64,000 nucleotides of DNA, from assembly GCF_000701505.1 (NCBI RefSeq), contig NZ_JNJB01000019.1:1-64000 (forward strand), read 5' to 3'. Position numbers and translations under genes: made by a program. This stretch comes from Dyadobacter crusticola DSM 16708. GTDB lineage: Bacteria > Bacteroidota > Bacteroidia > Cytophagales > Spirosomataceae. A model generated the notes under the pieces. The model was given only the letters and a program-made list of their open reading frames with translations. It was not told where the DNA came from and made no database searches. Of this stretch, positions 1 to 8,807 are shown piece by piece; the first letter of the stretch is position 1, and every line of letters begins with the position of its first letter.

Positions 1-218
<218 letters not shown>

Positions 219-362
219 AAATTATTTCCGATGGCCTAAGCCATCAATGTTTCTAACGAACCTATCTTTTTGCTCTCTTCATCATGTCAAAGAACGTTGC
301 TCCGAGTTTCCTCAGAACTAGTGGCGCTGATCGTTTTCAGTGCTGTTGTTGTGATCGGGGTG

Positions 363-393
363 CAAAAGTAGGACAGGGAATTTTAAGAAGCAA
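363..393 (-). promoter_or_regulatory. rRNA operon promoter (Bacteroidota type)
   Basis: On the minus strand there is a TTG (391-393), exactly 20 nt, then TACTTTTG (363-370). This matches the Bacteroidota primary sigma factor consensus TTG-N19-21-TAnnTTTG. It lies about 145 nt upstream of the 16S 5' end, leaving an rRNA leader at 219-355. Nothing else is seen in 219-503; the short plus-strand reading frame there has no support. Confidence 0.7.
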
Positions 394-503
394 GCACCAG
401 ACAAAAATATTTTCAAAAAAAGTAAAAAAAAATTTTCTCTATCCTCATCTGGGAACGCCGCGCCTTTGATAAAGAAGTGCGCCGTTAAACTTTTAACTTT
501 AAA

Positions 504-1704
504 TTAAGCTGTAATCGTTTCGGAATGCCCGACAACCGTGCTGGTGGTTTCAGAAAGAATCGTTGAAACATATCGCCATTCAGCTGTTAACTGCATCTGG
601 CTAACTTTTACCAAAACATATCCTCTTCTCGACGCATCCAAATAATTGAGGTGATCGACCAGCAATGCAAGAGCCTGCTCGAAACCCGCAAGTGATGCGG
701 GCTCGGCCCCCAGATATTCCTCAAAACCGGGAGACGTCACCGAAGAAGTGGCGAGTTCTTTCCCTGCCAGCGATTTATCCTGAGATACCAGATTTGAATA
801 CCAGCCATTGTGCGAATCTCCGGATAATGCGATCAACTTTTTGCCTTTTGCCATGCCATAAAGTATCTCACGCTCCACCGGATATCCGTCCCAGGCGTCC
901 AAATTATAAGGAAGAACCGTTTGCACGCGTGCGATTTCCTGCGGCGTCAGCGACGGATCCTTAGCAAGCAGGCGGCCTTTGATTTTTGTCAGTTCAACCA
1001 ACAAGTTCTGGAACATGCTGAATGTAACCGGCGAGGCCGAGCCAGTCGCGTCCACCTCGGCGATGATCTGCACGATAGCGAGCAGCATTTCAGCAGGGAT
1101 TACTGCCATATTGTCCAGCACCATATTCATAAATATAATCCCCCAAATGCAGCACAACGTCCGCTTCTGAGGCGGCGATAGCACCATACACGTTGAAGAG
1201 TCCCGACGGATAATTGGAACACGAACAAATCGCCAGCTTCACATCCTGAACTTCGGCATCCTTTGCCAGCGTCTTGGTTTCGCCTGTTTGCGAAATAACT
1301 TCCGTACCCGTGATTTTGAATCGGTAATAATACTTTGCATTGGACGTAAGTCCGCTGATATCGATACTCACCGTGTAATCATCTTTGGCAGAAGCATCAA
1401 TCATTTCTGTTTTAACGATCTGATTGAAAGCCGCATCAGTCGCGAGATCATAGGTCAGCGTTACTTTTTGAGAACCCCAATTGGACGGAGAGACGCGGGT
1501 CCATAAAATCACCTGACTTGAAGTCGGGTCAAAGCTGGCGACGCCGTATTCAAAACGACCGTTCTGATCAGGATCTTCCGGACCCGGAATATTGTCGTGA
1601 TCCGTGCAGCTTCCTACAAGCACAGTCGACAGAACAAGTCCGCCCGCACCCAGGACAGAACGACCCAGGAATTCCCTTCTATTGATTGTGGATTGACTTT
1701 TCAT
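504..1704 (-). pseudogene. PhoD-like alkaline phosphatase, internal deletion plus frameshift
   Basis: The N-terminal part (1704 down to about 1130) starts with a Tat-type signal (NRREFLGRSVLGAGG), then the PhoD N-terminal beta domain and the metal-binding motif HLGDYIYEYGAGQYGSNP, and stops at once after it. The reading continues in another frame at about 1125 with VIPAEMLL and runs through the C-terminal PhoD signatures LPYNLDAWDGYP and LSGDSHNGWYSNL to a stop at 504. Known PhoD proteins carry 150-200 residues between these parts, including the WDDHE metal-binding motif, and these are absent here. The junction around 1125-1135 therefore looks like an internal deletion that also changed frame. 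The product should be inactive. A misassembly is possible, but the gene is not at a repeat. Confidence 0.85.
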
Positions 1705-1861
1705 TGACAGCAATGGAGTTGATGGTGATAGGTTTCAAAGCTACAACTCGGCTATGTTCCCCATGTCACCGCAATTTTAAGTCGCTGTTGATTCTCCGTA
1801 TTATCATTCTGTTACGGCGTTTCTGCCTAAAACGAATGGTCTTACATTGCAGCACTTTAAG

Positions 1862-2797
1862 ATGAAAGCCACAAATTCAATGCAGGATTTAATTCAGAGA
1901 AGATCATTAATAAAAGGGCTCGGCGGGATATTCGCAGCCCCATTGATAACCAAGAAAGCAGATGCCGCTATATTACCAAAGCCGGCATTCCGCGTTGCGC
2001 ATTTGACTGATGTACATTTGAAAAATGACCTAGGCGCGCCGACGAAATTTGCCAGGTGTCTTCACCATATTCAAAACCAGTCTCCAAAAGTCGACTTGCT
2101 TCTGAATGGCGGGGACATTGTTTTTGACATGAATAAGGAGAACATTAGCTCAATTGATTCGCAATGGAAGCTTTTGCATAGCATCATGAAACAGGACTCC
2201 AGCCTTCCTATCCATTATTGCCTGGGTAACCACGACGTTTGGTGGTATGAAAATTCCAAAGAATTACCTCTCTACGGCAAGCAATATGCCTTGGGCCAGC
2301 TGCAACTTACAAACTCGTATTACAGCATTATACGAAATGGCTGGAAAATCATCATGCTCGACAGTACGCACCTGGATATCGATAACACCTGGTATATCGG
2401 CAAGCTGGGCGACGCGCAATTTGCGTGGCTCGAAGCGGAGCTGAAAAACACACCCGAAAATATGCCGGTAATGGTGATGTCACACATTCCGATCCTGACG
2501 GCACTGCTAATGATTGAAGATAATGTGGTAAATCGGTGGGAAATGCTCGGCGGCGACATGCACACCGACACAGCGAAGATCCTTAGTTTATTTTACCGTC
2601 ATAAAAATGTAAAACTTTGTTTAAGCGGGCACCTGCACATGCGGGATAAAGTGGTTTACAATGGTGTGACTTTCCTCTGCAATGGCGCCGTAAGCGGGGC
2701 TTGGTGGAATGGTATCCGTCGCGAAACACAGCCGGGTTACGCAGTTATAGATTTATTTGACGATGGAACATTCAATGAGCAATACGTGAGTTATTGA
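1862..2797 (+). CDS. Tat-exported calcineurin-like metallophosphoesterase
   Basis: A 311-residue protein with a twin-arginine signal at the start (RRSLIKGLGG, residues 13-22) and an Ala-rich cleavage region near residue 36. All five metallophosphoesterase blocks are visible: LTDVH (about 48-52), NGGD, LGNHD, MSHIP and SGHLH. It should be a periplasmic di-metal phosphoesterase, but its substrate cannot be told. ATG 1862 is preferred over the upstream TTG at 1847; ATG 1880 would also keep the Tat motif. It is divergent from the broken PhoD gene and convergent with the next gene, with a shared terminator. Confidence 0.88.
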   Translation: MKATNSMQDLIQRRSLIKGLGGIFAAPLITKKADAAILPKPAFRVAHLTDVHLKNDLGAPTKFARCLHHIQNQSPKVDLLLNGGDIVFDMNKENISSIDSQWKLLHSIMKQDSSLPIHYCLGNHDVWWYENSKELPLYGKQYALGQLQLTNSYYSIIRNGWKIIMLDSTHLDIDNTWYIGKLGDAQFAWLEAELKNTPENMPVMVMSHIPILTALLMIEDNVVNRWEMLGGDMHTDTAKILSLFYRHKNVKLCLSGHLHMRDKVVYNGVTFLCNGAVSGAWWNGIRRETQPGYAVIDLFDDGTFNEQYVSY

Positions 2798-2820
2798 CGG
2801 AATGAAAATCTCTTTATAAC

Positions 2821-2854
2821 AGTAAAGCCGCCTCATTTGTAAGGCGGCTTTACT
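2821..2854. terminator. Bidirectional intrinsic terminator
   Basis: A perfect 13-bp inverted repeat (AGTAAAGCCGCCT, 8-nt loop, AGGCGGCTTTACT) lies between two convergent genes ending at 2797 and 2886. The position and the A/T-rich ends of the stem suit termination in both directions. Confidence 0.75.
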
Positions 2855-2885
2855 ATATCAAGACAAAGTATTTAAGGTATACCAA

Positions 2886-4385
2886 TCAATTCGTCTGATA
2901 AAACTTCACAGTTCCATCACCTTCGTTTGCTGTCACGAGCAGGCTTTTCCCATTCGGGCTTTTGTCAGATGGAACGAGCAACACGCCCTCTGGCGCATCG
3001 CCGGTTTTAATTAATTGAAGAAAATGCGGGGATGCAGGGTTGCTCAGGTCATATACCGCGATCGCATCTGCCCTTTCCAGCGCGATGAAAGCAATGGGCT
3101 TTCCATTGATTGTGCTCACGGTTACCCCTTCAGGCTCAACTCCCTTATCATCAGAACGGTCGTCGTCATAAAATCCTGCGTCGATTACTTTCTGCTCAAA
3201 ATCAGATCCTGAATCGTGTACAAGGCTCATGTCAGCTGCATTGAAAATACTGAAACCACGCCCGCCGAAGCCGAACAGCACGTCATAGTCGCCGTCTTTG
3301 TCAGTATCCCCAAGGGTGTTAGTGATGCGCAAACGGCCCAGGTTGGCAGGCAGTTTAAGCGTGGCCCCATTGGGGAAAGCTGTCGGATCCAGTGTTACCG
3401 AACTCACGCGCGCTTGCTCGTCCAGCGCAGCATATTCCCGCGCATCGCCTTCATTGGCAGTGATCAGATAATTGGAACCGTTTACAGAGAAATATGAAAT
3501 TGCATCGGGCAAATACAATGATTTGACAGGTATAGTCGTCAGCGCAATTTTGTTGTCACGATCGCTTGGATCGACCGCATTGATTAGCTTGCTCAGGTCC
3601 TTCGCACCAAGCGGATGTATTTTGACAATGGTTGCACTTGCCAGATCCACCTCTGCAATTCCGTTATTTTCCTGCAAAGTCACGAAAGCTTTTTTAGAAT
3701 CACTGGAAACAGCCACATACTCAGGCTCGATATCCTGCGCAAAGCTTGCATTAAGACCATAAATCCGGAAATTTTTCATTGCCAATGTACTCAGCGAACT
3801 TTCAAACGCGTCGAACGTCAATGTTTTTACCGAGAAATCGTTCGCCACATCAATAATGGAGATTGAACCTTTGGGATCAACGGTGTAAGCTCCGTTAGGT
3901 TCACCTTCGTCGGCAGTCACAATGTATTTACCATCCGGGCTGAATGTTACCATATCCGGCAAAGCACCAACAGTAATCTCGCGGATCTTCGCCAGCGTGG
4001 TCGTATTTACAATGATCACCTTTCCATTTGCCTGCTTGTTTGTTCCTTCCAGCGCGATTGCCAGCATTCCGCTATGTACGGAAACGCTGTTGGCAACGCC
4101 ACCCAGCGCAGAGATATCAATGGGTGTAAGCTTGGTTACCGTGGGAAATTGCGACAAATCCAGCACTTCAACCAGTGCCTTTGACTCATTGTTGACTACA
4201 AAAAGGCGCTTGCTGGCCGGATCATAGGCAGAGATTTCGGAAGCTCCTGTTTCTCCAAGATCGACGCTCGCTACTTCACGGAAAGAAGACAGGTTTTCTT
4301 CGCCTGGCTGCTGTGGAAAGTGGTCCATTACACAGCTGTTCATAAAAACTGCCAGTGCCAGACCAAGAATGTATTTGTGCTTCAT
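2886..4385 (-). CDS. Choice-of-anchor I family beta-propeller lipoprotein
   Basis: A 499-residue protein starting at ATG 4385. It has a lipoprotein signal (lipobox FMNSC, Cys18), so it is probably lipid-anchored in the cell envelope. The rest is a seven-bladed propeller-like chain with repeated 'SVHSGMLAIAL', 'VTFSPDGKYIVTADEGEPNG' and 'YLITANEGDAREY' segments, characteristic of the choice-of-anchor I family that often sits beside secreted phosphatases and nucleases. The ANEGD repeats recur near the C-terminus. No catalytic motif is seen. It lies next to phosphatase genes, so a role in extracellular phosphate or metal handling is plausible but unproven. Confidence 0.85.
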   Translation of the reverse strand: MKHKYILGLALAVFMNSCVMDHFPQQPGEENLSSFREVASVDLGETGASEISAYDPASKRLFVVNNESKALVEVLDLSQFPTVTKLTPIDISALGGVANSVSVHSGMLAIALEGTNKQANGKVIIVNTTTLAKIREITVGALPDMVTFSPDGKYIVTADEGEPNGAYTVDPKGSISIIDVANDFSVKTLTFDAFESSLSTLAMKNFRIYGLNASFAQDIEPEYVAVSSDSKKAFVTLQENNGIAEVDLASATIVKIHPLGAKDLSKLINAVDPSDRDNKIALTTIPVKSLYLPDAISYFSVNGSNYLITANEGDAREYAALDEQARVSSVTLDPTAFPNGATLKLPANLGRLRITNTLGDTDKDGDYDVLFGFGGRGFSIFNAADMSLVHDSGSDFEQKVIDAGFYDDDRSDDKGVEPEGVTVSTINGKPIAFIALERADAIAVYDLSNPASPHFLQLIKTGDAPEGVLLVPSDKSPNGKSLLVTANEGDGTVKFYQTN

Positions 4386-4551
4386 AATACGTAGTTTAAT
4401 TTTCAGCCAAATGTAATCCGTCACTTTTTTTTGGAACGGCCCAGATGAAAACTTAACAATTTTATAAAACTGGAATGCAGGATTGACCAGCAGTTACTTA
4501 ACTTAATGTTTGCTTAATATTCGAAAGGCTACTTTGCACCAAAAACATAGG

Positions 4552-5499
4552 ATGGAAATCTTTCTGATGGTTCTTGGCGGGCTGGGCTTATTCCTCTTTG
4601 CAATCAATAATCTTTCCGAAACACTTAAAGAACTTATTGGCAACAGGGCCAACAAATGGCTGGATCTGTTTACCAAAAACCTGATCGCGTCAGTAATAAC
4701 CGGCACAATTGCTACAATTCTCCTGGATTCTTCTTCGGCCGTTATCATTATGACGATTGTCCTCGTCAATGCAGGTGCCCTGACCTTTCGCCAATCGCTC
4801 GGGGTGGTAATGGGAGCCAATATCGGCACCACATTTTCAAGTCAGTTGATCGCCCTGGATATTGGTCAATATTCTCCTATTCCGATTTTCCTTGGATTAA
4901 TTTTCAGCTTTTTTGCGAAAAGCGAAAAAGTCTCCAAAACAGGCCGCGTAGTGTTGTTCTTTGGAATTTTGTTTTTTGGGCTATATACAATGGAAAGGGC
5001 GGTTGAGCCTTTGAAAGACCACGAGCAGTTTATATCCTGGATGGAGAAACTGGACAGTCCGCTCCGTGGGACGCTGATCGGCGCGCTCGTTACATTGGTT
5101 ATCCAATCCTCATCGGCCACCGTGGGTATGGTGATCACACTGGCAAAAAAAGAGCTCATCAACCTGCCTGGTGCGATTTCAGTAATGCTTGGCTCAGAAC
5201 TGGGTACTTGCTCTGATACGTTAATGGCCACAATCCGCTCCGACAGGCAGGCTGTAAAAACCGGCTTGTTCCATTTATTCTTCAACATCATTTGCATCGC
5301 GCTTGGATTAGCCCTCTTTCCCCAATTCAATGCATTTATAGAATGGATTTCAACAGGCACGGCAATGGAGCAGAAGATCGCAAACGCGCACATGATCTTC
5401 AATGCGGCCGGAGTTTTGCTTTTCATCCCTTTTGTGCCGGTGATCGAAAACCTGCTGAACCGGCTATTACCACAGAAACAAGCGATTGCGAGTCACTAA
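4552..5499 (+). CDS. Na+/phosphate cotransporter family protein
   Basis: A 315-residue polytopic membrane protein of the Na_Pi_cotrans (PF02690) family. Two inverted-repeat halves each carry the serine-rich signature: LLDSSSAVIIM in the first and IQSSSATVGMVI in the second. The N-terminus GGLGLFLFAINNLSETLK is typical. It should move phosphate or a similar anion with sodium across the inner membrane. It lacks the C-terminal PhoU-like domain of longer (about 550 residue) relatives. ATG 4552 has a weak AGGA just upstream; an upstream TTG at 4510 is less likely. It is divergent from the choice-of-anchor I gene. Confidence 0.88.
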   Translation: MEIFLMVLGGLGLFLFAINNLSETLKELIGNRANKWLDLFTKNLIASVITGTIATILLDSSSAVIIMTIVLVNAGALTFRQSLGVVMGANIGTTFSSQLIALDIGQYSPIPIFLGLIFSFFAKSEKVSKTGRVVLFFGILFFGLYTMERAVEPLKDHEQFISWMEKLDSPLRGTLIGALVTLVIQSSSATVGMVITLAKKELINLPGAISVMLGSELGTCSDTLMATIRSDRQAVKTGLFHLFFNIICIALGLALFPQFNAFIEWISTGTAMEQKIANAHMIFNAAGVLLFIPFVPVIENLLNRLLPQKQAIASH

Positions 5500-5534
5500 G
5501 CAATGCGCTGGATTATCATTCTTGGTAAGCAAAC

Positions 5535-6449
5535 CTAATTCGGATTGAGCAACTTACGGAAGGCAGCAGGTGACAACCCGGTTTTCTGTTTAAACAATTT
5601 ATTGAAAGACTGCGGATGCTCGAAACCTAGTGCATAAGCTATATCTGCGGTGGTAAGCGCATCGCTGCCTAACATTTCCTTGGCTTTCTCAACCATCTTT
5701 AAATGAATGTGCTGCTGGGTGGTCTTGCCCGTGAGGGATTTCAACATATCGGATAGATATCGTTGGGAAACTTTCAATTGTTGCGCTAGTTCCTGCGGCG
5801 TAGGCAAGCCGGTGATCAGCGCCTCGTTTTTTTCAAACCGCTCATTCAAAAACATGTTCATTTGATCGATCAGATCGTGATGAACCACATTTCGTGTCAG
5901 AAACTGGCGGTTGTAAAAACGATTACAATGATGCAGCAGCAGCTCGATTTGAGAGACAAGTACATCCTGGCTGAAATAATCGGTCGTTGTAGTCAGCTCG
6001 GTTGCAATTGAATCAAATACAGATTTGATCACAAGCTTCTCTTTTTCAGAAAGAAACAGCGCTTCGGATACCGAGTAGGAGAAAAAGCCATATCGATGCA
6101 TTTGGCCTGCCAGCGGATATTTGTAAAGGAGATCAGGATGAAAATACAGCGCAAAACCCTCATGCTCCTCCTCATCAGCAGATAACTCGACCATCTGATT
6201 GGGCCCTACGAATGCAAGCCCGCCCTCGCGAAAGTCGTAAGAACCGGGGCCGTATTTTGCCTTGCCCTTAAACCGCAACTTGAATGCTATTTTATAAAAA
6301 TGCAGCAAATACTGGCTCCCGGCATCGGCCAGATCAGGTTTGTCTTCATCATAGTTGACCAATGTAATCAGCGGATGCAGCGGCGACGGCAAGCCAACCC
6401 GCTGCATTAAAGCTGCAATATTCTCAAAAATCACTGGCTGCCCGTGCAT
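5535..6449 (-). CDS. AraC family transcriptional regulator
   Basis: A 304-residue protein with an N-terminal cupin-like sensing domain (about 1-190) and a C-terminal AraC double helix-turn-helix (about 205-300). The C-terminal signature is clear (TTADIAYALGFEHPQSFNKL, then FKQKTGLSPAAFRK). It lies 38 bp downstream of an SDR gene on the same strand and probably regulates it; direct repeats upstream of the SDR gene are candidate binding sites. It is related to the AraC regulator at 56251, sharing the LYFHPDL-type and RFYNRQF-type segments. Confidence 0.9.
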   Translation of the reverse strand: MHGQPVIFENIAALMQRVGLPSPLHPLITLVNYDEDKPDLADAGSQYLLHFYKIAFKLRFKGKAKYGPGSYDFREGGLAFVGPNQMVELSADEEEHEGFALYFHPDLLYKYPLAGQMHRYGFFSYSVSEALFLSEKEKLVIKSVFDSIATELTTTTDYFSQDVLVSQIELLLHHCNRFYNRQFLTRNVVHHDLIDQMNMFLNERFEKNEALITGLPTPQELAQQLKVSQRYLSDMLKSLTGKTTQQHIHLKMVEKAKEMLGSDALTTADIAYALGFEHPQSFNKLFKQKTGLSPAAFRKLLNPN

Positions 6450-6487
6450 ATCGTCGTTTGACTTACTTATTTAAAAACCTGATCTCC

Positions 6488-7228
6488 TTAATCCTGAATT
6501 GCCGGGCGGATCACCAGATCGCCAATATCGACCTGATCCGGCTGGGCGATCGCGTAGGCAACCGCTTCTGCAATGGCCGTCGCAGGAATGGCAATTTCAC
6601 TCGCACGCTGCGTCAGAACATCCCGGATGGATTCATTCTTGATTTTGCCCGCGAAAGGAGTATCTACAAACCCGGGAGAAATCCCTGTGACCCGCCAGCG
6701 ACCTTTCGACTCCTGCCGCAACGCTTCGCTGATCGTGCGGACCGCATTCTTGGTAGCTGCGTAAACGCCCATTGTGGGCACAATACTGATGCCCGCTGTG
6801 GAAATAATATTGATAATATGTCCTGACCCCTGCGATTTGAACACGGGTAAGGCGGCAGCAATTCCGTAAAGCGTGCCTTTCAGGTTCACGTCGATCATCT
6901 GCTCCCACCCTCCCACATCGATATCCTCCAATAATTGCAGCTGACTGATGCCTGCGTTGTTAATAATCACATCTAAACGGCCAAATTTGTTCAATGCTAA
7001 TTGTACCAGTGAAGCGACGTTAATCTGTGCTGTAACATCCATTTGCAGGTAAACTGCCTGGCCGCCAGCATTCACAATGCGTTCCGTTATACCGCCTAGA
7101 ACCTCTGCCCTTCGGGCTCCGAGAACAACTTTCGCTCCCCTGGCTGCGAGCAGTTCCGCTGTGGCTTCACCAATGCCACTGCTTGCGCCGGTGATAGCGA
7201 CCACCTTATTTTCAATTCCGTTTATCAT
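6488..7228 (-). CDS. SDR family NAD(P)-dependent oxidoreductase
   Basis: A 246-residue classical short-chain dehydrogenase. It shows the cofactor motif TGASSGIGEATA (residues 14-25), NNAG (about 90-93), the catalytic Ser in IINIISTAGIS and the YAATK Tyr-Lys pair (about 155-159). It reduces or oxidises an unidentified carbonyl or alcohol with NADP(H) in the cytoplasm. The length is normal for the family. It is the first gene of a likely two-gene unit with the AraC regulator. Confidence 0.92.
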   Translation of the reverse strand: MINGIENKVVAITGASSGIGEATAELLAARGAKVVLGARRAEVLGGITERIVNAGGQAVYLQMDVTAQINVASLVQLALNKFGRLDVIINNAGISQLQLLEDIDVGGWEQMIDVNLKGTLYGIAAALPVFKSQGSGHIINIISTAGISIVPTMGVYAATKNAVRTISEALRQESKGRWRVTGISPGFVDTPFAGKIKNESIRDVLTQRASEIAIPATAIAEAVAYAIAQPDQVDIGDLVIRPAIQD

Positions 7229-7278
7229 ATCGTATGTTGAGTTTTATGATGCAAAACTCCGGAAACGAAAAAGCCAAA

Positions 7279-7308
7279 GTGTAGCCGAAACCGCTGAATG
7301 TGTAGCCG
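7279..7308. promoter_or_regulatory. Direct-repeat operator candidate for the AraC regulator
   Basis: GTGTAGCCG occurs at 7279-7287 and again at 7300-7308, a 21-bp period or two helical turns on the same face, about 50-80 bp upstream of the SDR start. AraC proteins commonly bind such half-site pairs. The rest of 7229-7526 (about 300 bp) holds only the toxin-antitoxin upstream region and no gene I can support. Confidence 0.4.
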
Positions 7309-7526
7309 GTAATTCCGGCTAATGTAAATGTTTACTATTTGTTGACTTCTGCAAGAGATCGCCAACACAAACTCCCCCTGAGGCAGGCGGAAGCGCTGTT
7401 TCCATTGTGAACTTAAAAGCGAATCCTGAGCGCACTATCTTACATTCAACGATTCACAAATCTCAACAACTATGCTTTACTGTGAGTTAAATCTGCATAT
7501 CTTCATGTACACAAAGTCGTACACCA

Positions 7527-7787
7527 ATGAGAATTATATCAGCCAGGGAATTTCGGGGAAAGCAGAAGGATTATCTGGATCTTGCCGAGAAGGAACGTGT
7601 GATTATTCACCGGGGAAAGAATAAGAAGTCAGTTTTACTCACGCCAATTGATGAAAGTACTGAAACTGATGTCTTCTTTTCGGACCCGCAAGTGTTAAAT
7701 GCCATTAAAGAGGGCATTGAGGACGTGAAGGCTGGAAGAGTGACTTCCATTCGCGATCTTAAAAACATATGGGCAGATATTCTGTAA
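7527..7787 (+). CDS. Antitoxin, Phd/YefM family
   Basis: An 86-residue antitoxin beginning MRIISAREFRGKQKDYLDLA, the typical Phd/YefM N-terminal DNA-binding fold, followed by an acidic C-terminal tail that should wrap the toxin. It overlaps the toxin gene by 19 bp, the usual translational coupling in these modules. It would neutralise the YoeB-type toxin and repress the operon's own promoter. Confidence 0.9.
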   Translation: MRIISAREFRGKQKDYLDLAEKERVIIHRGKNKKSVLLTPIDESTETDVFFSDPQVLNAIKEGIEDVKAGRVTSIRDLKNIWADIL

Positions 7788-8050
7788 CCTTTTACGATAG
7801 AGCTAAAAAAGACCTTTCATTTTTACACAAATCCGGCGGCAAGTCTCTTATAAAACGCATCGGGCTCATTTTTGAGGAGCTTGGTGAAGATCCGTATAAC
7901 GGAATCGGCAAGCCCGAGCAGCTCAAAAATAATCTTTCCGGACTATGGTCACGGCGCATTGACAAGAAGCATCACCTTGTTTACCAGATCGTTGAACAAA
8001 CTGTTACTGTTTTTGTAATTGCAGCAAAAGGACATTATGATGATAAGTAG
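7769..8050 (+). CDS. Toxin, Txe/YoeB family mRNA endoribonuclease
   Basis: A 93-residue RelE-fold toxin. It shows the YoeB pattern: FYDRAKKDL near the N-terminus, GIGKPEQLKNNLSGLWSRRI in the middle, and the C-terminal HHLVYQI and AAKGHYDDK with the terminal His-Tyr important in YoeB. It would cleave mRNA at the ribosome when not bound by the antitoxin. The family and its length match well. Confidence 0.92.
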   Translation: MGRYSVTFYDRAKKDLSFLHKSGGKSLIKRIGLIFEELGEDPYNGIGKPEQLKNNLSGLWSRRIDKKHHLVYQIVEQTVTVFVIAAKGHYDDK

Positions 8051-8295
8051 TTGTCGCAATCGCCGCACACAAACGGGAACTATACGACAGACCAGTTAAG
8101 TCCACTCCCGCGCAATGCGTGCTCCGCTGACAGCTTGTTTGCCGGGTAGGCATGCTCCATTGATATATGCCCAAAATCCGGTGAAACGAGCCGAATCGGC
8201 AGTCGATTGTTCTGATTTAAATCCTGCCGCAGCGAATGGTTGTGTAGTGGCGTTTTCATGAATGCATTCTTATCCGGCAAGATATAGCTCCATTT

Positions 8296-8721
8296 TTAGT
8301 TTTCTAAAAAGGCAAGCCGCTGGTACTTTGCCACAGCCGCCTCTTTCCCGGCTTCTAGTTCTTCCAGCAAGCCAGGCTTGACGACAGTCGGGCAATGCTT
8401 GGCTCCCCACAGAGTAAGCTCCACAATAATTGGAACGGTATCAGCTCCTTTTTCGGTCAGACGGTAATTAAACTTTGACTTCTTATCCGCAGCTACGGTC
8501 TTGGTCAAGATACCTTGCGATTCAAGAACGGCGAGACGATCGGCCAGCACATTGGTCGCTATTTTTTCCTCTGACTGCAGAAACTGGCCATAAGTAGACT
8601 TCCCGCCAAACACAATATCCCTGAGAATGAGTAAGGTCCATTTGTCTCCCAGCACATCAAGTGACGTGCTGACGGGGCACTTAGAACGCTGTTTTAGTTC
8701 TTTCATAAAATCAATTTTCAT
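8296..8721 (-). CDS. HxlR family transcriptional regulator
   Basis: A 141-residue winged-helix protein of the HxlR (PF01638) type. CPVSTSLDVLGDKWTLLILR is the defining N-terminal motif with its conserved Cys, and RLTEKGADTVPII closes the wing. ATG 8721 gives the best N-terminus (ATG 8706 is also possible). It is divergent from the NmrA-like gene at 8808, and a pair of near-perfect palindromes sits between them. It probably represses both genes until an electrophile or redox signal is sensed. Confidence 0.9.
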   Translation of the reverse strand: MKIDFMKELKQRSKCPVSTSLDVLGDKWTLLILRDIVFGGKSTYGQFLQSEEKIATNVLADRLAVLESQGILTKTVAADKKSKFNYRLTEKGADTVPIIVELTLWGAKHCPTVVKPGLLEELEAGKEAAVAKYQRLAFLEN

Positions 8722-8776
8722 TCTACTTGCAAAAAGCAAGTAGAATATCATACCTTTACACTTGCAAATCGCAAGT
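8721..8776. promoter_or_regulatory. Tandem palindromic operator between the HxlR and NmrA-like genes
   Basis: Two inverted repeats share the same core. Site 1 is TTCTACTTGC-AAAAA-GCAAGTAGAA (8721-8745, perfect 10-bp arms). Site 2 is ACTTGC-AAATC-GCAAGT (8760-8776). Their centres are 35 bp apart. Their position between divergent genes, site 1 overlapping the HxlR start codon, makes them the likely HxlR binding sites. Confidence 0.65.
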
Positions 8777-8807
8777 AAATATAAGCAGGTTTTTATTTCT
8801 TTTTTTC

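Noticed and set aside
284..469. 61-residue plus-strand frame across the rRNA leader and promoter
   Set aside because: It is antisense to the rRNA leader, overlaps the promoter and has no protein-like composition or homologue that I recognise.
8080..8280. 66-residue minus-strand frame between the toxin and the HxlR gene
   Set aside because: No recognisable domain, no coupling to neighbours, and composition typical of chance frames.
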